Part shown: one piece after another, positions 32,306-41,327 of the stretch
Numbering within the stretch: position 1 is the stretch's first letter
Layout of the letters: every line of letters starts with the position of its first letter
Assembly: GCF_000384415.1 (NCBI RefSeq)
Contig: NZ_ARVU01000001.1
Location: 1,054,001 to 1,118,000 of the forward strand
DNA from: Cycloclasticus pugetii PS-1
Lineage (GTDB): Bacteria; Pseudomonadota; Gammaproteobacteria; Methylococcales; Cycloclasticaceae
DNA length: 64,000 nt
Direction of reading: 5' to 3'
Made by a program: the position numbers and the translations under genes
Notes under the pieces: generated by a model
What the model saw: the letters and a program-made list of their open reading frames with translations, nothing else
Told to the model about the DNA's origin: nothing
Database searches by the model: none

Positions 32306-34066
32306 ATGGCGGGCGAAACCGAACTAGCAAGCTCATCTATTGTTATAAAACATCGTGAATCAACTGACCATGATTCAGACGCTTTGCCAGATTTACATCC
32401 TGTTTTACGGCAAGTGTACTTAAATCGTGGGGTTACCCATGAGCAACAACTTGACCGTACATTAAAGAACTTACCGAATTATCAACGCCTTTCAGGTATT
32501 GATAAAGCTGTCAGCCTTATTAAGACGGCAATTAAAACAGATCAAAAAATACTCATTGTGGCTGATTTTGATGCGGATGGTGCCACTTCGTGTGCGGTAG
32601 CTATTAGAGGTTTACGGATGTTGGGTGCAACTAATTTAGACTTTGTTGTACCCGACCGCTTTAAATTTGGTTATGGGCTAACGCCTGAAATTGTTGATGT
32701 TGCACTAGAGTTAAAGCCAGATTTATTAATCACGGTAGACAACGGTATTTCTAGTGTGGAAGGGGTTGCGCATGCTATCAAGAAAGGCTGCCAAGTCATT
32801 GTTACTGATCATCATTTACCACCTAAAACACTACCAAATGCAGATGCTATCGTTAATCCACAGCTACAGGGTGATGAGTTTCCTAGTAAATCCTTAGCGG
32901 GTGTTGGCGTCATCTTTTATGTTTTATTGGCACTGAGAGCCGCCTTAAAAATTGAAGGTGTGTTTGATAAGCAACCAGTGCCTAATCTTGCAAACCTACT
33001 CGATATTGTAGCGCTTGGTACGGTGGCAGATGTGGTACCCCTAGATGAACTTAACCGTAAATTGGTCTATCAAGGCTTGCTTAGGATACAAGCAAAAAAA
33101 TGCGTTCCAGGGATTATTGCCTTACTTAATATTGCTAAGCGTGAACCAGAGCGTGTTGTTTCTAGTGATTTAGGTTTTGCTATTGGTCCACGGTTAAATG
33201 CCGCCGGGCGACTTGATGATATGTCTCTCGGTATTCAATGCTTGCTCACCGATAGTGAACAACAGGCACGCGATATGGCTGAGCAATTGGACATGTTGAA
33301 TATAGAGCGTCGTTCAATTGAAGAGGATATGAAGCAAGATGCATACAAGATTTTGGCTTCGTTAAAACCAAGTCAGCATCAACATGATCAATGGGGTGTT
33401 TGTTTGTTCGATGAATACTGGCATCAAGGTGTGATAGGTATACTGGCATCGCGAATTAAAGAAAAACTTAATCGACCAGTGATTGCTTTCGCAAAGGGTG
33501 ATGGTGAAGATGTAAAAGGCTCAGCACGTTCGATCCCCGGGTTACACATAAGAGATACGCTAGACGATGTGGCTAGTTTACACCCTGGGTTATTAAAAAA
33601 ATTCGGTGGTCATGCAATGGCGGCAGGGTTGACGATTGCTGAAAATAATTTAAGCCTATTTATCGAGGCGTTTAATGTAGCCGTTAAAAAACGTCTTAAT
33701 AATGAATTGCCTGATGATGTGTTATTAGTAGACGGAGAGGTGCCTGATAACGATATTAATTTAACATTTGCTGAAACACTTCGACAAGCTGGACCTTGGG
33801 GTCAAAACTTTCCGGAACCGGTTTTTGTTGGTCGTTTTAAGGTAAAGCAAGCGCGAATTTTGTCACAAAAACACGTGAAGTTATCTTTTGAGACGTTAAG
33901 TAACAACAGAGTGATAGACGCGATTTATTTTAATGTAGATAATCCAGACAGTATTATTGGTTTAAATGAGGTGGTTGTTGCTTATCAATTAGATGTTAAC
34001 ACCTATATGGGGCGCTCAAGGGTGCAATTATTAGTTAGGCATCTAGAAGAAGTGAAGCAATTTTAA
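32306..34066 (+). CDS. recJ: Single-strand DNA exonuclease RecJ
   Basis: This is a 5'-3' single-strand exonuclease for recombination and mismatch repair. It has 586 residues. The DHH-family motifs are intact: VADFDADGATS, VTVDNG, VTDHHLPP and the DHHA1-domain GGHAMAAGLT, with a C-terminal OB-like domain. It starts 7 bases after thrC. Confidence 0.95.
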   Translation: MAGETELASSSIVIKHRESTDHDSDALPDLHPVLRQVYLNRGVTHEQQLDRTLKNLPNYQRLSGIDKAVSLIKTAIKTDQKILIVADFDADGATSCAVAIRGLRMLGATNLDFVVPDRFKFGYGLTPEIVDVALELKPDLLITVDNGISSVEGVAHAIKKGCQVIVTDHHLPPKTLPNADAIVNPQLQGDEFPSKSLAGVGVIFYVLLALRAALKIEGVFDKQPVPNLANLLDIVALGTVADVVPLDELNRKLVYQGLLRIQAKKCVPGIIALLNIAKREPERVVSSDLGFAIGPRLNAAGRLDDMSLGIQCLLTDSEQQARDMAEQLDMLNIERRSIEEDMKQDAYKILASLKPSQHQHDQWGVCLFDEYWHQGVIGILASRIKEKLNRPVIAFAKGDGEDVKGSARSIPGLHIRDTLDDVASLHPGLLKKFGGHAMAAGLTIAENNLSLFIEAFNVAVKKRLNNELPDDVLLVDGEVPDNDINLTFAETLRQAGPWGQNFPEPVFVGRFKVKQARILSQKHVKLSFETLSNNRVIDAIYFNVDNPDSIIGLNEVVVAYQLDVNTYMGRSRVQLLVRHLEEVKQF

Positions 34067-34177
34067 ATGCGTTTAGCAGTAGAGAAGAAAATGATTAACG
34101 GCCTTTGTTTAGCTCCTAATTATTTGAATCATATTTAGATCTTTTGCTAATGATGTATCACAAATTCGGAGGATCAG

Positions 34178-34477
34178 ATGGTTGAACAATATTCAAAGTT
34201 AGAAATTGACAGGGAGCTTGCCCTCTTAAATCAGCTTACATCTGTTCATTGGATCTTGAAGAGTGGAAAGCTGGCTAAGACATTTACCTTCTCAAATTTT
34301 ATCGAGGCGTTTGGCTTTATGACAAAGGTGGCTCTTTATGCTGAGAAACTAGGTCATCATCCGGAGTGGTTTAATGTTTATAAAACAGTTAATGTGAATT
34401 TGATAACACATGAAGTAGGCGGGCTATCAAAAAAAGATTTTGAGTTAGCCAAAACTATGGAAATACTCAGTCATTAA
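34178..34477 (+). CDS. phhB: 4a-hydroxytetrahydrobiopterin dehydratase
   Basis: This is a 99-residue pterin-4a-carbinolamine dehydratase. The family signature is clear: EKLGHHPEWFNVYKTV followed by THEVGGLSKKDF. In pseudomonads PhhB works with phenylalanine hydroxylase, but no hydroxylase is in this window, so the role here is open. A strong CGGAGG lies nine bases before ATG 34178. The stop directly abuts the ATG of the next gene. Confidence 0.88.
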   Translation: MVEQYSKLEIDRELALLNQLTSVHWILKSGKLAKTFTFSNFIEAFGFMTKVALYAEKLGHHPEWFNVYKTVNVNLITHEVGGLSKKDFELAKTMEILSH

Positions 34478-35185
34478 ATGATGAAAGCTATTTTTAAACA
34501 TTTCTTCGTCATAGTAGTTATTAATTTACTAATAGCTTGTGCTGGTGCACCGAAAAACCCTCATTTAATAGATGGGATTAACCCTGAAACTCGACAGCGT
34601 GTTGAGGCATGGAAAACGCTGATAGAGCAAGGGGCTAAAAAGCCAGATATTGATAAATTGAATGCAGTTAATGATTTTGTTAACAAAGTTGAGTTTATTG
34701 ATGATATTTATCATTGGGGAAAGCAAGACTATTGGGCAACACCGTTACAAACTCTGGTGACTAAGGCCGGTGATTGTGAAGATCTATCAATTGCAAAGTA
34801 TTTTACTTTAACAGCGATGGGCGTCGAAGAAGAGAAACTTCGTCTAACCTATGTGAAAGCCTTAGATATTAATAGGGCGCACATGGTTGTAAGTTATTTT
34901 AACAAGCCAAATGCTGAACCGTTAGTGCTGGATAATTTAAACCCAAAAATACTTCCGGCATCTCAGCGTAATGATTTACTACCGGTGTATAGTTTTAATG
35001 CAAATGGTCTATGGCTTACAAAACGTAATGCAACGGCACGCTATGCAGGGAGCAGTGATCGAGTGGGGCTGTGGCAAGAATTGCTTCAAAGTATGAACGT
35101 CGAGGCTTCAAATGAACCTGCCATGATTTGTTTGTATCAGTATTATGATTTGCCAGACGAAAAAGCAAAAACATTTTGCCCATAA
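34478..35185 (+). CDS. LapG-like transglutaminase-fold protease, lipoprotein
   Basis: This has 235 residues of the bacterial transglutaminase-like cysteine protease family (Peptidase C93). The catalytic triad is C100 (GDCEDLS), H135 (RAHMVV) and D152 (VLDNL), spaced much as in Pseudomonas LapG. The N-terminus carries a lipobox LIAC (Cys21), so it is predicted to be a lipoprotein, whereas studied LapG is soluble periplasmic. LapG cleaves the biofilm adhesin LapA under control of the c-di-GMP receptor LapD. Neither a lapD nor a large adhesin is in the window. It starts at the base after the phhB stop. Confidence 0.8.
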   Translation: MMKAIFKHFFVIVVINLLIACAGAPKNPHLIDGINPETRQRVEAWKTLIEQGAKKPDIDKLNAVNDFVNKVEFIDDIYHWGKQDYWATPLQTLVTKAGDCEDLSIAKYFTLTAMGVEEEKLRLTYVKALDINRAHMVVSYFNKPNAEPLVLDNLNPKILPASQRNDLLPVYSFNANGLWLTKRNATARYAGSSDRVGLWQELLQSMNVEASNEPAMICLYQYYDLPDEKAKTFCP

Positions 35186-35201
35186 AGAGTTAATAATAAT
35201 T

Positions 35202-35423
35202 ATGATTGACGTTGAAATTCCAAAGGAACCAGTAGAGTTGTATAAAGTGTTGAAGTTTGAAAATCTGGTTGCCAGTGGTGGCGAGGCAAAATTGGTCATC
35301 AGTGAAGGGTTGGTCTTGTTAAATGGTGAGATAGAAACAAGGAAACGTAAAAAAATTGTTTCAGGCGATGTTGTGGAGTTTGCCGGTGAAACGTTGCGTA
35401 TTAAATTAGGGTCAGCAACGTAA
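35202..35423 (+). CDS. S4-domain RNA-binding protein (YbcJ type)
   Basis: This is a 73-residue protein that is essentially a single S4 RNA-binding domain (LVASGGEAKLVISEGLVLLN, RKRKKIVSGD), like E. coli YbcJ. The family is thought to bind RNA, but no target is known. I chose ATG 35202; an upstream in-frame start would overlap the preceding gene and add a basic tail unlike the family. Confidence 0.82.
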   Translation: MIDVEIPKEPVELYKVLKFENLVASGGEAKLVISEGLVLLNGEIETRKRKKIVSGDVVEFAGETLRIKLGSAT

Positions 35424-35550
35424 GGTTTATCATTTGGCACGTTTAGTTTTAGAATTTAACTGATTTCAATAATTAAAAAACAGGGCGCTAGCTCGTTGTT
35501 TTTAGGTGCATAACTGGCTCAGACTTACGATTTTAGGTGTACATTGAACC

Positions 35551-35577
35551 TATATAGTACTAAAATAGTCCTATATA
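35551..35577. promoter_or_regulatory. Palindromic operator candidate for SufR
   Basis: A 27-base near-perfect palindrome has arms TATATAGTACTA and TAGTCCTATATA, which pair at 11 of 12 positions, around a central AAA. It ends ten bases before the sufR ATG. Its core, ACTAAAATAGT, resembles the GACTAAAnnAGTC heart of IscR-type sites. A possible -35 TTGAAC lies just upstream (35544-35549). Binding by the adjacent Rrf2 regulator, giving feedback control by Fe-S status, is inferred. Confidence 0.65.
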
Positions 35578-35587
35578 TGAGGTTATT

Positions 35588-36058
35588 ATGTTAAGAGTCA
35601 GTAAACTTACAGATTACGCGAGCGTTATTTTGACGCATATTGCTCATCATCCAGATGCGCTTCATGCTGCTTCTGACTTAACCAATGCAACAGGTGTTGC
35701 GTTACCCACCGTGAGTAAGATTCTTAAATTGTTAACAAAAAATAACATTTTAGTCTCTCACCGTGGATCTAAAGGTGGTTACGCATTAGTAAACTCCCCC
35801 AGTGAAACAAACGTGGCTGACATAATTACCGCGATAGAAGGCCCAATTAGTATGACTGAATGCAGTACGATTTCAGGTCTATGTGAACAGGAAGCCTCGT
35901 GCGAAGTTAAGGGTAATTGGCATTTAATAAACAGAGCCGTCTATACCGCTATTGAGGCGGTTAGTCTGGCAGATATGATTACCCCGGTTAGGCAGCAAAC
36001 AGTTAATTTTAGTGTGCCAGAAATGGTCAAAACAAGTGATTTAAAAGTGGAGAGCTAG
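35588..36058 (+). CDS. sufR: Rrf2-family SUF operon regulator
   Basis: This has 156 residues. The N-terminal winged helix (LTDYASVILTHIA, TVSKILKLL, GSKGGYAL) is of the Rrf2/IscR family. Three cysteines, C92, C99 and C105, match the Fe-S cluster ligands of IscR (C92, C98, C104). It probably senses Fe-S demand with a [2Fe-2S] cluster and controls its own operon through the palindrome upstream. This SUF-linked Rrf2 type is known from Xanthomonas. It directly abuts sufB. Confidence 0.88.
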   Translation: MLRVSKLTDYASVILTHIAHHPDALHAASDLTNATGVALPTVSKILKLLTKNNILVSHRGSKGGYALVNSPSETNVADIITAIEGPISMTECSTISGLCEQEASCEVKGNWHLINRAVYTAIEAVSLADMITPVRQQTVNFSVPEMVKTSDLKVES

Positions 36059-37507
36059 ATGTCAGCATCTAATGAAAATTTAAAAGATAGGATAGGTCAA
36101 GCGTACAAAGATGGTTTTGTGACGGATATTGAATCAGATTCTTTTCCGCCAGGCCTAAATGAAGATGTTATCAGAGCCTTGTCAGCAAAAAAAGAAGAGC
36201 CTGAGTTTTTGCTGGAATGGCGATTAGAAGCATATCGGCATTGGCTAACAATGGAGCACCCCGAGTGGGCGTTTGTTGAATTTCCTAAAATAGATTTTCA
36301 GGATATCAGCTATTACTCAGCGCCAAAAAGTATGGAAGATGGGCCTAAGAGTTTAGATGAGGTGGACCCTGAACTTATCAGTACCTATAACAAATTAGGA
36401 ATTCCACTGGAAGAGCAAATGCGTCTTGCCGGTGTGGCCGTTGATGCTGTGTTCGATAGTGTTTCTGTCGCGACCACGTTTAAAGATAAACTAGCTGAAG
36501 CGGGTGTTATATTTTGTTCATTCTCAGAAGCAGTTAAAGACCACCCAGAGTTGATTAAACAGTACTTAGGCACTGTGGTTTCACAGTATGATAATTTTTA
36601 TGCAGCGTTGAATGCTGCGGTGTTTAGTGATGGCTCATTTGTATACATTCCTAAGGGCGTTCGCTGTCCAATGGAACTGTCTACTTACTTTAGAATTAAT
36701 GCGGCTAATACCGGACAGTTTGAGCGAACCTTAATTGTCGCAGATGAAGGTAGCCATGTCAGTTACCTAGAAGGTTGTACAGCGCCTATGCGAGATGAAA
36801 ACCAATTGCACGCAGCAGTGGTTGAATTGGTGGTTTTGAAAGATGCTGAAATTAAATATTCAACTGTTCAAAATTGGTATCCGGGTGATGAGAACGGCCT
36901 TGGTGGTATTTATAATTTTGTAACAAAACGCGCTGATTGTCGTGAAGACAATGCCAAAGTGTCTTGGACACAAGTTGAAACAGGTTCCGCGATTACGTGG
37001 AAATACCCCAGTGTTATCTTGAAGGGTGATAATTCTGTTGGCGAGTTTTATTCAGTTGCGTTGACAAATAATTACCAACAAGCAGATACCGGCACAAAAA
37101 TGATCCACCAAGGAAAGAATACGAGTAGTACAATTATCTCAAAAGGTATTTCGGCGGGGCATGGGCAAAATACGTATCGCGGTCTTGTTAAAGTAGGTCG
37201 AGGTGCTGAAAATGCTCGAAACTATACACAATGTGACTCGTTGTTAATGGGTGACCAATGTGGCGCGCACACCTTTCCGTATATAGAAACAAAAAACCCT
37301 ACTGCGACCATCGAACATGAGGCGTCGACCTCTAAGATCAGTGAAGACCAATTATTTTATTGCATGCAACGAGGCATTTCTGCCGAAGATGCTGTCTCGA
37401 TGATTGTGAACGGATTTTGTAAAGAAGTGTTTAAAGAATTACCGATGGAGTTTGCGGTTGAAGCGCAGGCCCTACTTGGCATTAGTCTTGAAGGCAGTGT
37501 TGGTTAA
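36059..37507 (+). CDS. sufB: Fe-S cluster assembly protein SufB
   Basis: This scaffold subunit of the SufBC2D complex is where the cluster is built. It has 482 residues. Typical SufB stretches are [49 protein letters not shown] and the C-terminal [11 protein letters not shown]. It starts on the base after sufR. Confidence 0.96.
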   Translation: MSASNENLKDRIGQAYKDGFVTDIESDSFPPGLNEDVIRALSAKKEEPEFLLEWRLEAYRHWLTMEHPEWAFVEFPKIDFQDISYYSAPKSMEDGPKSLDEVDPELISTYNKLGIPLEEQMRLAGVAVDAVFDSVSVATTFKDKLAEAGVIFCSFSEAVKDHPELIKQYLGTVVSQYDNFYAALNAAVFSDGSFVYIPKGVRCPMELSTYFRINAANTGQFERTLIVADEGSHVSYLEGCTAPMRDENQLHAAVVELVVLKDAEIKYSTVQNWYPGDENGLGGIYNFVTKRADCREDNAKVSWTQVETGSAITWKYPSVILKGDNSVGEFYSVALTNNYQQADTGTKMIHQGKNTSSTIISKGISAGHGQNTYRGLVKVGRGAENARNYTQCDSLLMGDQCGAHTFPYIETKNPTATIEHEASTSKISEDQLFYCMQRGISAEDAVSMIVNGFCKEVFKELPMEFAVEAQALLGISLEGSVG

Positions 37508-37534
37508 TAAATAAAATAGTTAAGGAATAAAGAT

Positions 37535-38287
37535 ATGTTAAAGGTTGAAAATTTACACGTCAGTGTAGAAGGAAAAGAAATTCTTAAAGGTATTAATTTA
37601 GAAATTGGCGCTGGTGAAGTACATGCGATTATGGGTCCAAATGGCTCTGGTAAAAGTACCTTGTCATACGTGCTCTCTGGTCGAGAAGGCTATGAAATAA
37701 CCGAAGGCCGTGTATTATTTAACGGTAAAGACTTGTTTGAAATGAGTGTAGAAGAGCGTGCTTGGGCAGGCGTATTTCTGGCTTTTCAATACCCGGTAGA
37801 AGTCCCAGGCGTGAGCAATATTTATTTCCTAAAGGCTGCACTTAATGGTGTGCGTAAATTTAACGGCTTACCAGAGCTTGATGCGATGGATTTTATTTCC
37901 ATGGTAAAGGGAAAAATGAAAGAGCTCGATATGGATGAAAAGTTTCTATACCGCGCCGTTAATGAAGGGTTCTCTGGTGGTGAGAAAAAGCGTAATGAAA
38001 TTCTTCAAATGTCAGTATTAGAGCCCTCATTATGTTTGTTAGATGAAACAGATTCTGGTTTAGATATTGATGCGCTTCAAGTCGTTGCTAAAGGCGTTAA
38101 CCGTCTACGTAACCCTGAACGTTCATTTGTTTTAGTGACTCATTACCAGCGTTTGCTAGATTATATTAAACCTGATTACGTTCATGTATTAGCTCATGGA
38201 CAAGTCGTTAAGTCAGGTGGTCCAGAACTAGCATTAGAACTTGAAAAACAAGGCTATGCTTGGGTTGACGAAAAATTAGCGAGTTAA
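37535..38287 (+). CDS. sufC: Fe-S assembly ATPase SufC
   Basis: This ABC-type cytosolic ATPase drives SufBC2D. It has 250 residues with Walker A GPNGSGKST, the signature FSGGEKKRNE and Walker B LCLLDETDSGLD. The Shine-Dalgarno is AAGGA in the 27-base gap after sufB. Confidence 0.96.
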   Translation: MLKVENLHVSVEGKEILKGINLEIGAGEVHAIMGPNGSGKSTLSYVLSGREGYEITEGRVLFNGKDLFEMSVEERAWAGVFLAFQYPVEVPGVSNIYFLKAALNGVRKFNGLPELDAMDFISMVKGKMKELDMDEKFLYRAVNEGFSGGEKKRNEILQMSVLEPSLCLLDETDSGLDIDALQVVAKGVNRLRNPERSFVLVTHYQRLLDYIKPDYVHVLAHGQVVKSGGPELALELEKQGYAWVDEKLAS

Positions 38288-38289
38288 TT

Positions 38290-39621
38290 ATGTCTGTTAC
38301 GCATTTACCAAATACTCATTACACTGGCTTAGTGCTAGATCAAAAAAAACAGCTTCTTGGTGAAGGGTTTGATTGGTTAGCTAATCTACGTAAACAAGCG
38401 GCAGAGCAATTTTCTGCTAGTGGTTTTCCAACGTTTCGTGAAGAAGAGTGGCGATATACGAATATTACGCCGATAGAAAAGAATCAATTTACACTGCCTG
38501 ATGTCGCTGGACAGGTCGATTCTGCATTTGTCGATAGTGTCTTGTTAGATGACTGCCATCACATCGTGTTTGTTGACGGCTTTTATCAAGCTGAGCTTTC
38601 TTCGCTTAAGGATATACCGAATGGTGTGATTGTTTCCGCTTTGAGTGATGGCCTAGTCGATAACGAAGCGCTTATTAAGTCATTATTGGATTCTGTAGTA
38701 GAAACACCAGCGTTAGGGTTCATTAATTTTAATACCGCTCTTTTTTCTGATGGTGCGTTGATTTGTATTGAGGAAAACACGGTGGTCGATAAACCGATTC
38801 AGGTAGCGTTTATCTCATCAAAACAAGGCGCATTAACACTGAGTAATACAAGAAACTTAATACTTGCTCAAGCATCATCAAAAGCACAAATCATTGAAAC
38901 CTATCATGCAGTTGATGACAGCTGTTATCTTACAAACGTTATCAGCGAAGTGGTTGTTGAGCCGAATGCAAACTTATCACACCACCGTTTACAATCTGAA
39001 TCTACAAGCGCCTATCATATTGGTGGTGTTTATTCACGGCTTGAGAAAAATGCAATATTTAATCAGAACAGTTACACTTTTGGTGCAAGTATCTCGCGCA
39101 CGGAGGCTCATGCAACCCTAGGAGAAGCCTCTGACTGTACTATGGATGGTTTATATGTTGGACAAGATCGTCAGCATATGGATCAACATACGCGCTTAAA
39201 TCATGCACAGCCGCACGCTGTTAGTAATGAGTTCTATAAAGGAATTTTAGGCGACCATTCAACGGGTGTTTTCCAAGGGCGTATTATTGTTGCGCAAGAT
39301 GCTCAAAAAACTGATGCAGCAATGAATAACAGAAATTTATTGTTATCCGATCGTGCCGAAGTTGACACCAAGCCACAATTGGAAATTTATGCTGATGACG
39401 TTAAATGTGCTCATGGTGTAACGGTTGGTCAGCTTGATGATGCAGCTGTTTTCTATTTGCAGTCTAGGGGCGTTGACAACCAGACTGCAAAAAATATGTT
39501 GACCTTCGCGTTTGCCAACGAAATGATTGAGCGAGTTAGTTTTGAACCATTAAGAATGGCCTTGTTAGCTAACTTGCTTAAACGCTTCCCACAGGCCGGT
39601 ATGAAAAAAGAGTGGTTATGA
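38290..39621 (+). CDS. sufD: Fe-S cluster assembly protein SufD
   Basis: This SufB paralogue pairs with SufB in the complex and helps iron entry. It has 443 residues. Motifs include FREEEWRYTN near the start and, at the C-terminus, YADDVKCAHGVTVGQLDDAA and FYLQSRGV. It overlaps sufS by four bases as ATGA. Confidence 0.94.
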   Translation: MSVTHLPNTHYTGLVLDQKKQLLGEGFDWLANLRKQAAEQFSASGFPTFREEEWRYTNITPIEKNQFTLPDVAGQVDSAFVDSVLLDDCHHIVFVDGFYQAELSSLKDIPNGVIVSALSDGLVDNEALIKSLLDSVVETPALGFINFNTALFSDGALICIEENTVVDKPIQVAFISSKQGALTLSNTRNLILAQASSKAQIIETYHAVDDSCYLTNVISEVVVEPNANLSHHRLQSESTSAYHIGGVYSRLEKNAIFNQNSYTFGASISRTEAHATLGEASDCTMDGLYVGQDRQHMDQHTRLNHAQPHAVSNEFYKGILGDHSTGVFQGRIIVAQDAQKTDAAMNNRNLLLSDRAEVDTKPQLEIYADDVKCAHGVTVGQLDDAAVFYLQSRGVDNQTAKNMLTFAFANEMIERVSFEPLRMALLANLLKRFPQAGMKKEWL

Positions 39622-40859
39622 ATCAATCAGTAGAAAATTTAGCCGCGTATGATGTTGATAAAATCCGTCAGGACTTTCCTGTCTTAGATCAGCAAGTTCG
39701 GGGTAAACCATTGGTATACCTTGATAATGCAGCGACAAGCCAAAAACCTAAGCAGGTGATAGATAGTATCGTTAACTATTATGAAAACGATAATGCTAAT
39801 ATCCATCGAGGTGTTCATACATTAAGTGAGCGGGCTACTTTATCGTATGAGAATGCGCGTAAAACTGTTCAACAGTTTTTGAATGCAGCATCAGAAAAAG
39901 AAATTGTTTTCACCCGTGGGGCGACAGAAGCTATTAACTTAGTCGCCAATGGCTTAGCAGAAACAATTAAACAAGGCGATGAAATATTGATCACCGCGAT
40001 GGAGCACCATTCCAATATTGTTCCTTGGCAGATGTTATGCAAAAAAACAGGGGCTAGCTTAAAGGTGGCACCAATTAATGAGCATGGTGAGCTGATGCTG
40101 GAAGAGTTTGAAGCATTGATAAGCAACAAAACTAAGTTTGCGGCTATATCGCACATGTCCAATGCGTTGGGAACAATTAACCCAATTAAGCAACTAATCG
40201 ACCAGCTTCATCAGCATGATGTTCCTGTTCTTGTGGATGGCGCTCAAGCAATTCCTCATATTTCAGTTGATGTGCAGGCGCTTGATTGTGAATTTTATGT
40301 GTTTTCTGGGCATAAATTGTACGCACCAACCGGTATTGGTGCTCTGTATGGAAAAATGGAGCAACTTGAACAAATGGCGCCTTATCAAGGTGGTGGTGAC
40401 ATGATCAGTGTTGTTACATTTGATAAGACGGTCTATAACAAAGTACCGTATAAGTTTGAAGCGGGAACACCAAACATTGCTGGAACGATTGGTTTAGGCG
40501 CAGCAATAGACTATGTAAACAGCATTGGGGTTGATGAGATAGCGGCGCATGAAAATGCATTATTAAACTATGCTGTAGCACAAGCTAAACGCATTGATAA
40601 ATTAAGAGTTATTGGTACGGCTAAAGAAAAAGGAGCGATTATGTCGTTCGTTTTAGACGGTATCCACCCGCATGATATTGGTACGATGATGGATCATCAA
40701 GGTATTGCAGTTAGAGCAGGGCATCATTGTGCAATGCCTGTGATGGATTTTTTTGGAGTGCCTGCCACTGCGAGAGCTTCATTTGCAATGTATAATACGC
40801 ATCAAGAAGTCGATGCTTTGATGGCTGGAATTGAAAACTTAATAGAGATGTTTGGCTAA
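39618..40859 (+). CDS. sufS: Cysteine desulfurase SufS
   Basis: This type-II PLP desulfurase supplies sulfur. It has 413 residues. The N-terminal YLDNAATSQKP, PLP lysine K233 (FSGHKLYAP) and sulfur-carrying C371 (RAGHHCAMP) are all visible. ATG 39618 overlaps the sufD TGA; the in-frame GTG at 39612 is less likely. It shares one base with sufU, its sulfur-acceptor partner. Confidence 0.96.
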   Translation: MNQSVENLAAYDVDKIRQDFPVLDQQVRGKPLVYLDNAATSQKPKQVIDSIVNYYENDNANIHRGVHTLSERATLSYENARKTVQQFLNAASEKEIVFTRGATEAINLVANGLAETIKQGDEILITAMEHHSNIVPWQMLCKKTGASLKVAPINEHGELMLEEFEALISNKTKFAAISHMSNALGTINPIKQLIDQLHQHDVPVLVDGAQAIPHISVDVQALDCEFYVFSGHKLYAPTGIGALYGKMEQLEQMAPYQGGGDMISVVTFDKTVYNKVPYKFEAGTPNIAGTIGLGAAIDYVNSIGVDEIAAHENALLNYAVAQAKRIDKLRVIGTAKEKGAIMSFVLDGIHPHDIGTMMDHQGIAVRAGHHCAMPVMDFFGVPATARASFAMYNTHQEVDALMAGIENLIEMFG

Positions 40860-41305
40860 TGTTGGATGATTTAAGAGATCTATATCAAGAAGTTATTTTT
40901 GATCATAATAGAAACCCAAGAAATTTCCGCGCGATGGACGATGCAGATCGTCAAATAGACGGCTTTAATCCATTATGTGGAGACCGATTAACGCTTTTTA
41001 TAAAATTTTCAGACGGTAAAATTAGTGATGCTAGCTTTCAGGGTCAAGGTTGCGCAATTTCAACAGCCTCCGCATCATTGATGACAGATATCGTTAAAGG
41101 GCAGACCGAAGAAGAAGCTCAACACCTATTTTCATTGTTCCATAAAATGGCAACGGGTGAGCATGTTGAAATGGACGAGCTTGGAAAACTAGCCGTATTA
41201 GCAGGTGTCTGTGAATATCCTGCACGTGTTAAATGTGCAACATTACCATGGCATACGTTAGATGCTTTGTTACAAGGGTCAGAAGAACCGGTAACAACCG
41301 AATAA
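40859..41305 (+). CDS. sufU: SufU-type sulfurtransferase/scaffold
   Basis: This has 148 residues. The zinc/sulfur ligands C40 and D42 (PLCGDR), C65 (GQGCAIS) and C126 (VKCATLPW) match SufU, as does the insertion before the last Cys that separates SufU from IscU. In Bacillus SufU accepts sulfur from SufS. Its presence explains why no sufE is seen. It is the last gene of the suf operon; no sufA or sufT follows. Confidence 0.92.
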   Translation: MLDDLRDLYQEVIFDHNRNPRNFRAMDDADRQIDGFNPLCGDRLTLFIKFSDGKISDASFQGQGCAISTASASLMTDIVKGQTEEEAQHLFSLFHKMATGEHVEMDELGKLAVLAGVCEYPARVKCATLPWHTLDALLQGSEEPVTTE

Positions 41306-41327
41306 CCACCTTTAGTAACTTTTAGCC

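Noticed and set aside
34067-34138. 23-codon frame beginning right after the recJ stop
   Set aside because: No Shine-Dalgarno, no similarity and no pattern of a leader peptide; probably chance.
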